Positions 8,234 through 17,102 of a DNA stretch of 64,000 bases are shown piece after piece. Both the position numbers and the translations under genes were made by a program. Below the pieces are notes generated by a model. That model was given only the letters and a program-made list of their open reading frames with translations, was not told the origin of the DNA and made no database searches. Within the stretch, counting starts at the first letter, position 1. Every line of letters starts with the position of its first letter. The stretch covers positions 1 to 64,000 of the forward strand of contig CAUJHG010000036.1 in NCBI GenBank assembly GCA_963204785.1, in the 5' to 3' direction. Origin of the DNA: Pseudomonadota bacterium (GTDB lineage: Bacteria > Pseudomonadota > Gammaproteobacteria > Burkholderiales > Burkholderiaceae_E).

Positions 8234-9868
8234 ATGCAGGCACAGACCGTCCACGACGCCTTCCAGGCCTCGGCCGCCCGATGGCCCGATCAGCCGATGA
8301 TGATCGTGCCGCGCGCACCGGCGCGCGCCTACCTGCCCGATGGGCTCACGCTGAGCTACCGCGAGGCCGCCGAGCGCGTGGAGTCGTTGCGCGCGCTGTA
8401 TTCGGCGGCAGGCTACGGGCTGGGTCACCGCGTCGCGATGCTGCTCGAGAACCGGCCGGACCACTTCCTGCACTTCCTCGCGCTCAATGCGCTGGGCGCC
8501 TCGATCGTCCCCGTGAACCCGGACTACCGGCCCGACGAGGTGCTCTACCTGCTGGACCACTCCGAAGCGCAGCTCGTGGTGTCGATCCCCTCACGGGTCG
8601 ATGACCTGCGTGCAGCGGCGGGCCAGGCGGCGCACCGGCCGCCGGTGGTTCCGGTCGAGCCGCTGCCCGGGGCGCTGCCGGCCCCGCGCTCGCCGGCGGT
8701 CGCCGGCACGCCCGGCCGCGACACCGAGGCCGCGCTGCTCTACACCTCCGGAACCACTGCGCGGCCCAAGGGCTGCATGCTGAGCAACGACTACCACTTC
8801 GCGGTCGGCGAAACCTATCTGGGCTACGGCGACCTGGCCAGCATCCGCGAAGCGCAGGAACGCACCTACAACCCGCTGCCGCTGTTCCACATGAACGCCG
8901 GCATCTTCTCGTTCATGGGAATGATGCTCTCGGGCAACGCAGTGGTGATGCCCGACCGCTTCCATCCGGGCAGCTTCTGGAGCGAGCTCGTCGAGACCGG
9001 CGCCACGATCTTCCACTACCTGGGCGTGATCCCCCCGATCCTGCTGAACCAGCCGCCAGGGCCCGACGAGCGCCGCCACCGGATCCGGTTCGCAGTCGGG
9101 GCAGGCGTCGAGCCGCAGCTGCACCAGGCCTTCGAGGAGCGCTTCGGCTTCCCGCTGCTGGAGCTGTGGGGGATGACCGAGACCGGAGGCGGCTTCATCG
9201 CGGCCAGCGAGCCGCGCCACATCGACACCCGCGCCTTCGGCCGCCCGGACCGCGACGTGCTCGCCCGCGTCGTCGACGACCAGGATCGCGAAGTGCCTCC
9301 GGGCACCGAAGGCGAGCTCACGGTGCGGCGCAGGGGCCCGAACCCGCGTCGCGGCTTCTTCTCCGGCTACCTGAAGAATCCGCAGGCCACCGACGAGGCC
9401 TGGCGCGGCGGCTGGTTCCACACCGGCGACGTGGTCCGCCAGGACGAGAGCGGGATGCTCTACTTCGTCGACCGGAAGAAGAACATCATCCGGCGCTCGG
9501 GGGAGAACATCGCCGCGGCCGAGGTGGAGGCGGTGATCCAGGCGCACGAACGCGTGGCGCAGGTGGCGGTGATCGCGGTGCCCGATCCGATGCGCGACGA
9601 GGAGGTGATGGCCTGCGTGGTGCCGATGCCCGGCGCGGCGCCAGGACCGGCGCTGGCGCGCGAGATCTTCGACTGGTGCATGGCGCGGATCGCCTACTAC
9701 AAGGCGCCGGGCTGGGTCGTCTTCCTCGACGCGCTGCCCACCACCGGCACGCAGAAGGTGCAGAAGGGCAATCTCTTCCCCGAGGGCGAAGACCCCACCG
9801 CCCGCCCCGGCGCCTGCGACCTGCGCGCGCTGAAGAAGCGCGACGCGGTCACGGCTCCACGACGTTGA
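8234..9868 (+). CDS. AMP-forming acyl-CoA ligase
   Basis: This protein has the adenylate-forming motifs LLYTSGTTARPKGCML, LWGMTETGG, GWFHTGDVVRQDESGM and the hinge RKKNIIRRSGENIAAAEVE. The C-terminal lysine lies in TGTQKVQKGNLF. The ORF track starts at 8222, but GGAG within ATGGAGCAGAACATG is spaced 6 nt from the second ATG at 8234, which I prefer (544 residues); 8222 cannot be excluded. It ends in a convergent 20-nt overlap with the metallohydrolase gene on the other strand. The substrate is unknown; the neighbouring alkyl-sulfatase-like and alcohol dehydrogenase genes make a fatty acid plausible. Confidence 0.9.
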   Translation: MQAQTVHDAFQASAARWPDQPMMIVPRAPARAYLPDGLTLSYREAAERVESLRALYSAAGYGLGHRVAMLLENRPDHFLHFLALNALGASIVPVNPDYRPDEVLYLLDHSEAQLVVSIPSRVDDLRAAAGQAAHRPPVVPVEPLPGALPAPRSPAVAGTPGRDTEAALLYTSGTTARPKGCMLSNDYHFAVGETYLGYGDLASIREAQERTYNPLPLFHMNAGIFSFMGMMLSGNAVVMPDRFHPGSFWSELVETGATIFHYLGVIPPILLNQPPGPDERRHRIRFAVGAGVEPQLHQAFEERFGFPLLELWGMTETGGGFIAASEPRHIDTRAFGRPDRDVLARVVDDQDREVPPGTEGELTVRRRGPNPRRGFFSGYLKNPQATDEAWRGGWFHTGDVVRQDESGMLYFVDRKKNIIRRSGENIAAAEVEAVIQAHERVAQVAVIAVPDPMRDEEVMACVVPMPGAAPGPALAREIFDWCMARIAYYKAPGWVVFLDALPTTGTQKVQKGNLFPEGEDPTARPGACDLRALKKRDAVTAPRR

Positions 9869-11744
9869 AGCCGGGGTCGAACTCCTCGAGCACCTGCACG
9901 AAGGCGTCGAATCGCTCGCGCGCGCCCTCGATCGCGAGCATCCCCTCGGCGAGCGCCTGCGCCAGGCTCGTGCCCTCGTGCAGCATGCGCACGAGCGTCG
10001 CGTGGTCCAGCCGCACGGTCGCGTCCGCGCGCGCGCCGTGGCTGCCCTTCGAGTGGTTCAGCACCCCGTTGACCAGGGTCAGCCGCCACTGCTCGCCGCG
10101 ATCGGGGATCACCCAGTCGAAGCGCGCCTCGAGGTCCTGCGCCCGGATACCGTCGACCCGGATCGCGAGGTAGTCGAAGAACATCTCCATCGGCAGCACC
10201 GACACCACGTTCGCGTTGAGCGCGGCGGCGCCGCCGCTGCCCATCCTGCGCACCCCTTCGCGCAGCTCGCGCGCGCCCAGCAGGTAGGCGTTGCGCCAGG
10301 TCGCGGACTCGGTCTGGTAGCCGAGCTGCTCCATCGCGTCCGCGGCCAGTTCGCGCGCCTCGCGGTGGTCGGGCTGCGCGAACACCAGGTGATCGAGCAC
10401 CTGGACCACCCACCGGTATTCGCCGCGCTCGAAGTCCCTGCGGGCCCGCGCCAGGATCGCGTCGGCCCCGCCCATGTACTCCACGTACCTGATCCCCGCC
10501 GGCTGCGGCGGCAGCGGACTCAGCGAGGCCGGGTTGCCGTCGTACCAACCGAGATAGCGCTGGTAGATCGCCTTCACGTTGTGCCCGACCGCGCCGTAGT
10601 AGCCGCGCGCGTGCCAGCGCTTCGACAGCCCGGTGGGCATGAACAGCGTCTCGGCGATCTCGCGTGGCGTGAGCCCCCGCGACATCAGCCGAAGCGTCTG
10701 GTCGTGCAGGAAGCGGTAGAGATCGCGCTGCTCGGAGACGTAGCGCTCGATGCGCTCGCGCCCCCAGACCGGCCAGTGGTGCTGTGCGAACACCACGTCG
10801 GAGTGCGGAACGAACTCCTCGAGCGCCTCGTTCAGGTACTTCGACCAGGCCAGCGCGTCGCGGGCCTGCGCCCCGCGCAGCGGGCACAGGTTGTGCATGT
10901 TGTGCGTGGCGTTCTCCGCGAGGTTCAGCGCGCGCATCTGCGGGAAGAAGAAGTGCATCTCCGCCGGCGCCTCGCTCTCGGGCGTGAGCTGGAAGACGAT
11001 CTCGACCCCGTCGATGACGTGGCGCTCGCGCGGCGCGTCGATCGTGCGCGTCGGCGGGACCAGCGAGGTGGTGCCGCGCCCGATGCCCTTGCCCAGGCCC
11101 GAGTCGACGTGCGACTTCACGCCCGCGGCCAGGGTGTTGCCGAACTGGAACTGCGCGCGCCTGCGCATCGGCACGCCGGCCAGCACGTTCTCCGACACCG
11201 CGGCCTGCATGAATCCGCAGGGCGCGATCACCTCGACCTCGCCGGCAGCGACCTGCTGCTCGCTGGTCACTCCGAGCACGCCGCCGTAGTGGTCGGTGTG
11301 GCTGTGGCTGTAGATCACCGCGACCACCGGCCGGCGCGGCCGGTGCGCGTAGTAGAGCTCGAGCGCCGTCCGCGCGGACTCGACGAAGGTCAGCGGGTCG
11401 ATCACGATCAGCCCGGTGTCGCCCTCGATGAAGGTGACGTTCGCGATGTCCAGCCCGCGCACCTGCCAGATCCGGCCGCAGACCTGGAACAGCCCGTGCA
11501 GGCGGTTCAGCCGGGCCTGCCGCCACAGGCTCGGGTTGACGCTTGCCGGCGCGCGCTCCTCCTCGAGGAAGGCGTAGGGTTCCATCGACCACACCGGCCG
11601 GCCGCTGGCGTTCAGCACGGTCCCGCCCGGAATCGTTCCGGCGAAGCCCCGCATCGCGTCGGCGAAGTCCTCGGTGTCGGTGAAGTCGAGCGCGGCGAGG
11701 ACCTCCTCGTTGAGCCGCTGCGTGATCGGGCTGGCGTCGTGCAT
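9849..11744 (-). CDS. Alkyl sulfatase-like MBL-fold metallohydrolase (SdsA1/BDS1 family)
   Basis: The 631-residue protein has the full class III alkyl sulfatase layout. An N-terminal metallo-beta-lactamase domain carries the zinc motif YSHSHTDHYGG (HxHxDH). It is followed by ENATHNMHNL and FAQHHWPVWG, the dimerisation domain with WYDGNP and TWRNAYLLGARELREG, and a C-terminal SCP2-like lipid-binding domain. The family cleaves primary or secondary alkyl sulfates to alcohol and sulfate. No signal peptide is seen, unlike secreted SdsA1, so it is probably cytoplasmic. GGAGG lies 6 nt before the ATG at 11744; the 1642-residue ORF-track version is an artefact of upstream antisense sequence. Confidence 0.9.
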   Translation of the reverse strand: MHDASPITQRLNEEVLAALDFTDTEDFADAMRGFAGTIPGGTVLNASGRPVWSMEPYAFLEEERAPASVNPSLWRQARLNRLHGLFQVCGRIWQVRGLDIANVTFIEGDTGLIVIDPLTFVESARTALELYYAHRPRRPVVAVIYSHSHTDHYGGVLGVTSEQQVAAGEVEVIAPCGFMQAAVSENVLAGVPMRRRAQFQFGNTLAAGVKSHVDSGLGKGIGRGTTSLVPPTRTIDAPRERHVIDGVEIVFQLTPESEAPAEMHFFFPQMRALNLAENATHNMHNLCPLRGAQARDALAWSKYLNEALEEFVPHSDVVFAQHHWPVWGRERIERYVSEQRDLYRFLHDQTLRLMSRGLTPREIAETLFMPTGLSKRWHARGYYGAVGHNVKAIYQRYLGWYDGNPASLSPLPPQPAGIRYVEYMGGADAILARARRDFERGEYRWVVQVLDHLVFAQPDHREARELAADAMEQLGYQTESATWRNAYLLGARELREGVRRMGSGGAAALNANVVSVLPMEMFFDYLAIRVDGIRAQDLEARFDWVIPDRGEQWRLTLVNGVLNHSKGSHGARADATVRLDHATLVRMLHEGTSLAQALAEGMLAIEGARERFDAFVQVLEEFDPGFNVVEP

Positions 11745-11921
11745 CCTGGCCTCCGGGGGAACGTGAAGGGACGGCGCGCGGCGCGCGCGGCCGGCCGATT
11801 CTGGCACGGCGGCCCTGCCGGGAGCAGCCCGCGTGCAGCGGGCTACGATCACTGGTTCCGATTCCCGCACGCCTGGTGTACCTTGCCGCGCAAGCCACGG
11901 ACACCGCGCGAAGGAAAGCCC

Positions 11922-13436
11922 ATGCCCCGCCGTTTCGTCATCGCCTCGATGCTGCACGAGACCAACACCTTCTCGCCGCTGTCCACGCCGCTGACCTCCT
12001 TCGGGCCCGGCGGTCCGCTGCGCGGCGCCCAGGCGGTGGCCGAACTGGCCGACACCAACTACGCGATCGGGGGTTTCATCGGCGTGGCGCGCGCCGCAGG
12101 CGCGGAGTTCTCGGTGCCGCTGGCAGCGCACGCGAATCCGTCCGGGCTGGTCACGCGGCAGGCCTACGAGACCATGGCCGCGGCCATCCTCGACGAGATC
12201 CGCAAGGGCTGCGACGCGGTGATGCTCGACCTGCACGGGGCGATGGTCTGCGAGCACCTGGACGACGGCGAGGGCGAACTGCTCGCGCGGATCCGCGCAC
12301 TTGCGCCTGGCCTGCCGGTGGCGGTGGCGCTCGACTTCCACGCGCAGATCACCCGGAGGATGGCCGTCAACGCGACCGTGATCACGGGCTACCGCACCTA
12401 CCCGCACGTCGACATGCGGCTGACCGGGGAGCGCGCCGGCCGGACCCTGCTGCGCGCGCTGGCCGGCGAGGTCAGACCAGTGATCACCTGGGGGCGCAGG
12501 CCGATCCTGAGCAGCACCCTGTCGCACACGCCGTCGCGCAACCCGATGAAGGACGTCATGGACCGCGCGATTGCGGCCGAGGCCGCCGGCCAGGTGCTCA
12601 ACGCCTCGGTGTTCGGCGGCTTCCCGCAGGCGGACATCCCGCACCTGGGGCTGTCGGTGGTGCTGGTCCGCGACGCGCTGCGCGAGGGCGCGGCCGAAAC
12701 CGCGGCCGCGCTGCGCGAGAGCCTGCTCGACCAGGCCTGGGAGCGGCGCGCCGACTTCATGTACCGGGGCGAGCCGCTGGCCGAGTCGATCGCAAGGGCG
12801 CGCGCGATGACCGAGGGTCCGGTGATCCTGGTCGACCACGGCGACAACACCGCATCCGGCGGAACCCAGGACGTGATGAGCGTGCTCGAGGAGGTGGTGC
12901 GGCAGGGGCTCGAGGACGTCGTCGCAGGGCCCTTCTGCGACCCGCAGGCGGTGGCGAGGATGATCGAGTCGGGCATCGGCGCCCGCGTGCACCTGGAGGT
13001 CGGCGGCCGCGTCGACATGCCGGCGCTGAACCTGCAAGGGCGCCCGATGGCGCTCTCGGGCACGGTGCGCGCGATCACCGACGGGGAGTTCGTCGTCACC
13101 GGCCCGATGGCCACCGGCGCACGCATCCGGATGGGCCGCACCGCGGTCCTGGACACCGGGCGCGTGCAGGTGGTGGTCTCCGAGGGCCGCGTCGAGCCGC
13201 ACGACCTGGGCGTGTTCACCCACTGCGGAATCGACCCCCGGCGCAAGCGCTACGTGCTGATCAAGTCGCGCCAGCACTTCCGCGCCGGCTTCGAGCCGAT
13301 CGCGCGCCACATCGTCGAGTGCCAGGGGCTGGGCGTCACCGCATCGGACATCGCGCTCTTCGACTACCGACGGCGGCCCAGGCCGCTGTATCCGTTCGAG
13401 ATGGACACGCGGCCGACCGATTCGCCGCCGCTCTGA
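11922..13436 (+). CDS. M81 family metallopeptidase (MlrC/microcystinase C-like)
   Basis: The 504-residue protein begins MPRRFVIASMLHETNTFSPL, the hallmark N-terminus of the MlrC family. It shows the metal-site motifs VMLDLHGAM, ALDFHAQIT and VDHGDNTASGGTQD, then the C-terminal MlrC domain with HCGIDP and VLIKSRQHFRAGFEPIA. MlrC degrades linearised microcystin, but most family members in soil and water proteobacteria occur near ABC or amidohydrolase genes and have unknown peptide or cyclic-amide substrates. GAAGGAAA lies ahead of the ATG. The 1152-residue ORF-track version includes an antisense shadow of the sulfatase. Confidence 0.9.
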   Translation: MPRRFVIASMLHETNTFSPLSTPLTSFGPGGPLRGAQAVAELADTNYAIGGFIGVARAAGAEFSVPLAAHANPSGLVTRQAYETMAAAILDEIRKGCDAVMLDLHGAMVCEHLDDGEGELLARIRALAPGLPVAVALDFHAQITRRMAVNATVITGYRTYPHVDMRLTGERAGRTLLRALAGEVRPVITWGRRPILSSTLSHTPSRNPMKDVMDRAIAAEAAGQVLNASVFGGFPQADIPHLGLSVVLVRDALREGAAETAAALRESLLDQAWERRADFMYRGEPLAESIARARAMTEGPVILVDHGDNTASGGTQDVMSVLEEVVRQGLEDVVAGPFCDPQAVARMIESGIGARVHLEVGGRVDMPALNLQGRPMALSGTVRAITDGEFVVTGPMATGARIRMGRTAVLDTGRVQVVVSEGRVEPHDLGVFTHCGIDPRRKRYVLIKSRQHFRAGFEPIARHIVECQGLGVTASDIALFDYRRRPRPLYPFEMDTRPTDSPPL

Positions 13437-13444
13437 GCGCCCGT

Positions 13445-13473
13445 ACGCCGCGGGCGTCTCGCGCACGCGGCGT
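13445..13473 (+). terminator. Possible hairpin after the M81 peptidase gene
   Basis: Arms ACGCCGCG and CGCGGCGT pair over 8 bp around a 13-nt loop just downstream of the stop codon. There is no T-tract, so this is a weak call. Confidence 0.3.
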
Positions 13474-13540
13474 CTGCGGGAATCGCTGCAGCCCTGCCTC
13501 GGGCCGGGATCGGGCCGGAAGATGAGGGCCCGCCTCCGGA

Positions 13541-14914
13541 TCAGGAACCGACGCCGCGCCGCTGGAGACCGGCAAAGATCAGCGTGAAGGCGGCAAGCGC
13601 CCCACCCACGATCGCGAAGCTGATTCCCGAGTGCCCGGTCATCTCGCGCAGCCAGCCGATCAGCGTGGCGCCGAGCACCACCCCGAGCAGGCGGGTGACG
13701 TTGACCAGACTGCCGGCAACGCCGCGCTCCTCGACCGGCAGCATCGAGGTGGTCGCGTCCATGTAGGCCACCGTGAACAGGCCCTGGCCGAAGCCGCAGA
13801 TGAACATCCCCAGGGCAAGCAGCATCGGCACGGGCGGACCTGCGAGCAGCGCCGCAGTGAGCAGCAGCCCGGCGGCCGACCCGCCGAGGCCGACGACCAT
13901 CGCAGACCGGACCGGCCAACGGTGCGCCAGGCGCCCCAGGACCAGGCTGCCGACCACCGACCCTCCCGGGTAGGTCGACAGCAGCAGACCGGCGGTGGCG
14001 ATCGACACTCCTGCCTCCTGCGTGAACACGTAGGGCAGCAGCAGCAGGTTCGCGAATCCCGCCAGGCTCACTGCCACCGACCCCGCCTGCAGGGCCGAGA
14101 AGGGCAGCGATCGGAAGGGGGCGATCCGCAGCACCGGATGCGCCGCACGGTTCTCGTGGCGGACGAACCAGACCGTGCCGGCCGCGCCCGCCGCGAGCAG
14201 CGCGAGCCCGGTCGCAGCGCCGGCATCGGGCCGGGTGAGTTCGGCCAGCGCGAGCGCCAGGCAGGCCATCACTGCCGGCAGCCCGGCCGCGCCTGCCCAG
14301 TCGAAGCCGGAGTCGCCCTGCGCCGATGCCGACTGCGCCCCCGGGGCCCGCGGCAGCGGCGTGTGCGGCGCCAGTGGCAGCAGCGCCAGCGCGGCCAGCG
14401 CCAGAGGCACGCGGAACCAGTACACCGAAGGCCAGTCGAAGACATCCAGCAGCAGGCCCCCGAGCCACGGGCCCACCGCCATCCCCAGGCTGCTCGCGGC
14501 CGCGTAGGCTGCGAGCACCCGCCCCTTCGCCTCGGGAACGAACATCAGCGTGACCAGCGCGGGCGCGCAGGACAGGGTGATCCCGACCGCGGCGCCCTGT
14601 GCGGCCCGCATCGCCACCATGATCGGGTAGTCGGGCGCGAGGGCCACCGCTGCATGCGTGAGCGCGCTCGCGATCAGGCCGAAGGCGAAGATCCGCCGAT
14701 GGCCCAGGCGGTCGCCGAGGTGGCCGAAGACCAGCGCGAACGCCGACTGCGCGACCACGAAGGGAATCACCACCCACTGGATGTCGCGCAAAGGCAGCGA
14801 GAAGGCCCGGGTGATCACCGGGAAGGCGGTGTTCACCGTCGTGTCGAGCGGACCGACCAGCATGCCCAGGCAGACGATCGCCAGCCCCAGACGGGCGCGC
14901 TCAGCCGAGGGCAT
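13541..14914 (-). CDS. MFS transporter, 14-TM DHA2 drug-efflux type
   Basis: The 457-residue protein has an MFS N-terminus (LGMLVGPLDTTVNTAFPVI), the loop motif GHLGDRLGHRRIF between TM2 and TM3, and motif C-like GMAVGPWLGG in TM5. About 14 hydrophobic spans place it in the EmrB/QacA-like DHA2 group, proton antiporters exporting drugs or small organics. I prefer the ATG at 14914 (MPSAERARLG); the extension to 14992 adds a polar, non-conserved tail. It is transcribed towards the M81 peptidase gene and away from the CoA-transferase. Confidence 0.88.
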   Translation of the reverse strand: MPSAERARLGLAIVCLGMLVGPLDTTVNTAFPVITRAFSLPLRDIQWVVIPFVVAQSAFALVFGHLGDRLGHRRIFAFGLIASALTHAAVALAPDYPIMVAMRAAQGAAVGITLSCAPALVTLMFVPEAKGRVLAAYAAASSLGMAVGPWLGGLLLDVFDWPSVYWFRVPLALAALALLPLAPHTPLPRAPGAQSASAQGDSGFDWAGAAGLPAVMACLALALAELTRPDAGAATGLALLAAGAAGTVWFVRHENRAAHPVLRIAPFRSLPFSALQAGSVAVSLAGFANLLLLPYVFTQEAGVSIATAGLLLSTYPGGSVVGSLVLGRLAHRWPVRSAMVVGLGGSAAGLLLTAALLAGPPVPMLLALGMFICGFGQGLFTVAYMDATTSMLPVEERGVAGSLVNVTRLLGVVLGATLIGWLREMTGHSGISFAIVGGALAAFTLIFAGLQRRGVGS

Positions 14915-15152
14915 CGGCGTCCTGGTTCGCGCAGTGCTTGGGCATGCCGCGCATCCTAGCGCCGCGGCGGATCGCCCGTCGTCGAGCGACATCGACCGGA
15001 TTCCGGACGGCGCGATTCTGCACGCTCCCCCCGTTTATCTTTGCGCCGAACTTCATCAGACTGCCAGCCGCACGCACAACACCGACGGATCACGGCCGGC
15101 GCCGACTGCAGCACGATCCGCCTGCGGCGGCGCCAGGCCACGAGGACCATGC

Positions 15153-16364
15153 ATGGATGAGGCACAGCGGCCCTTCGAAGGCCTGAGAGTGATCGACTGC
15201 GCAAGCTTCATCGCGGCGCCCGCGGCCGCAACCATCCTCGGGGATCTGGGCGCCGACGTCGTCAAGGTCGAGCCGCTCGGCGGCGACCCCTACCGCGACC
15301 TGTTCCGGCCCTCGGGATTCGGCCCCGATGGCCGCAACTACGGCTGGGAACTCGACGCCCGCAACAAGCGCAGCCTGGCGATCGACCTGAAGAATCCACA
15401 GGGAAGGCAGGTCCTGCACCGGCTCGTCGGCAACGCCGACGTGTTCCTGACCAACCTGCCGTTGCCGGCGCGCGATCGGCTGGGAATCGATGCCGGGACG
15501 CTTCGCGCGCTCAACCCGCGCCTGGTCTACGCATCGCTCACCGCCTACGGCGAGGCTGGCGCCGAAGCGCACAAGACCGGCTTCGACTCCACTGCGTACT
15601 GGGCGCGCTCCGGACTGATGGACCTCGTCAAGGCCGAACACCGGGCGCCGCCGGCCCGCTCCGCGGCGGGAATGGGCGACCATCCGAGCGCGATGACCCT
15701 GTACGCCGGCATCGTCACCGCGCTGTTCCGGCGCGAGCGCACCGGGCAGGGAAGCCTCGTGCGCTCCTCGCTTGCTGCCAATGGGGTGTGGGCCAACGCC
15801 TGCCTGCTGCAGGCCAGGCTGTTCAATGCGCCGGTGCAGCCGCGCGCGCCGCGCGAGGAGTGCCCGAACGCGATGACCAACCCCTACCGCTGCCGCGACG
15901 GTCGATGGCTGAACCTGGTCTCGCTGAACGAGGCGAAGGAGTTCCGAGGCCTGATCGAGGCGCTCGGCTGCCCCGAACTGGCCACCGACCCGCGCTTCGC
16001 GACGCCCGATGCCCGCCGCAGCAGCAGCCGCGAACTGATCGCGATCCTCGACGAACGCTTCGCGCTGCGTGACGCTGCCGACTGGCGCGCCTCGCTCGAC
16101 GCCGCGGGCGTGACCTTCAGCGAGGTCAGCACGCTCGACGACGTGATCCGGGATCCGCAACTGCAGGCAGTGGGGGCGCTGGTGCCTTTCGAAGGCGCCC
16201 CGGGGCTGACCGTCGCGAGCCCGTTCACCATCGACGGAGTTCCGAAGGCCGGTCCGCGACCTGCCCCGGAACTGGGCCAGCACACGGTCGAAGTGCTGCG
16301 CCAGGCCGGCTACCCGGACGAGGAGATCCGCCGGCTCGAGGCCGCGAAGGTGGTGGCAGGCTGA
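15153..16364 (+). CDS. Class III CoA-transferase (CaiB/BaiF family)
   Basis: The 403-residue protein shows the family signature at its N-terminus (FEGLRVIDCASFIAAPAAATILGDLGADVVKVEPLGGDPYRD), quoted here only to locate it at residues 7-50. The catalytic aspartate lies in GMGDHPSAM. These enzymes move CoA between carboxylic acids. The chosen ATG at 15153 follows a GAGG site; the ORF-track extension to 14658 is antisense to the MFS gene. It stands alone between a divergent transporter and a convergent folE. Its donor and acceptor acids are unknown. Confidence 0.9.
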   Translation: MDEAQRPFEGLRVIDCASFIAAPAAATILGDLGADVVKVEPLGGDPYRDLFRPSGFGPDGRNYGWELDARNKRSLAIDLKNPQGRQVLHRLVGNADVFLTNLPLPARDRLGIDAGTLRALNPRLVYASLTAYGEAGAEAHKTGFDSTAYWARSGLMDLVKAEHRAPPARSAAGMGDHPSAMTLYAGIVTALFRRERTGQGSLVRSSLAANGVWANACLLQARLFNAPVQPRAPREECPNAMTNPYRCRDGRWLNLVSLNEAKEFRGLIEALGCPELATDPRFATPDARRSSSRELIAILDERFALRDAADWRASLDAAGVTFSEVSTLDDVIRDPQLQAVGALVPFEGAPGLTVASPFTIDGVPKAGPRPAPELGQHTVEVLRQAGYPDEEIRRLEAAKVVAG

Positions 16365-16370
16365 CGCGGC

Positions 16371-16387
16371 CCCGCTGCGCGAGCGGG
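16371..16387. terminator. Short hairpin between the CoA-transferase and folE 3' ends
   Basis: CCCGCT and AGCGGG form a 6-bp GC stem around a 5-nt loop in the 30-nt convergent gap. It could serve both directions; no T-tract is present. Confidence 0.35.
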
Positions 16388-16394
16388 CGCCGGA

Positions 16395-17102
16395 TCAGCG
16401 CACTGCGGTCGCCTGCGCGAACTCCCTGCGCAACTGCTCGCTGTCGGCGAAGCACCCGGCGAAGGCCTGCGTGAACACGCGTTCGTCGCCGCGCCGGTCC
16501 TCGCCGAGCAGCAGGCACAACTGTTCGGCGTCGATCACGCAGGCGGCGCCGCGCGCCCGGCCGTGCCGAACCATCGCGTCGGCGATGTCGCGCGTCATCC
16601 ACTCCTGGTAGGTGAAGCGCTGCCCGATCGCGTCGACCATCCGCGCGATGCGTCCGAAGCCGTGGAGTCGCCCTCCGGGGATGTAGGCCACGTGCGCGAC
16701 GCCGCGAAACGGCACCAGGTGGTGCGGGCACACGCCGTGCACCGCGATGCCCCGGATCACCACCATGTCCTCGCGCTCGTCGGCGAAGCCTTCGCCGAGG
16801 GCATCGGCAGGGTCGATGGTGTAGCCGCCCAGCAGGCGACGCTCCCAGAGCTCGCGCACCCGTCGCGCCGTCCTGCCGGTGTGGATCGTATCCGGCGCGA
16901 TTCCGCAGGCCCGCAGCAGGCTCTCGACCGCAGCCTCGAAGGCTGCCGGATCGAAGTCGCCGACGCGCGCAATGCCGATGCTGCCCGCGGCAGGCGACGG
17001 CGCCTGGCCGTGCGCGCAGGTCGGCGGCGGCCCGGCCCGTGTGGACGGCGACGGCTTCGCCCGGTTCACTCCCGACTCACTTCCTGCCGGAGACGCGGGC
17101 AA
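16395..17102 (-). CDS. folE: GTP cyclohydrolase I (type IA)
   Basis: This enzyme converts GTP to 7,8-dihydroneopterin triphosphate, the first step to folate or tetrahydrobiopterin. The core motif VHGVCPHHLVPFRGVAHVAY holds the zinc cysteine and two histidines, and the second zinc cysteine is in GAACVIDAEQ. The 235 residues include about 42 Pro/Ala-rich N-terminal residues before the conserved region, so the real start may be internal. The annotated start overlaps the end of the upstream methyltransferase gene by 26 nt, implying translational coupling. The first part of the reading frame may therefore simply reflect that overlap. Confidence 0.88.
   Translation of the reverse strand: MPASPAGSESGVNRAKPSPSTRAGPPPTCAHGQAPSPAAGSIGIARVGDFDPAAFEAAVESLLRACGIAPDTIHTGRTARRVRELWERRLLGGYTIDPADALGEGFADEREDMVVIRGIAVHGVCPHHLVPFRGVAHVAYIPGGRLHGFGRIARMVDAIGQRFTYQEWMTRDIADAMVRHGRARGAACVIDAEQLCLLLGEDRRGDERVFTQAFAGCFADSEQLRREFAQATAVR

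Noticed and set aside
9849-14777. 1642-codon minus-strand ORF
   Set aside because: Only the last 631 codons are a gene (sulfatase from 11744). The rest is antisense to the M81 peptidase and out of frame with the MFS gene, kept open by high GC.
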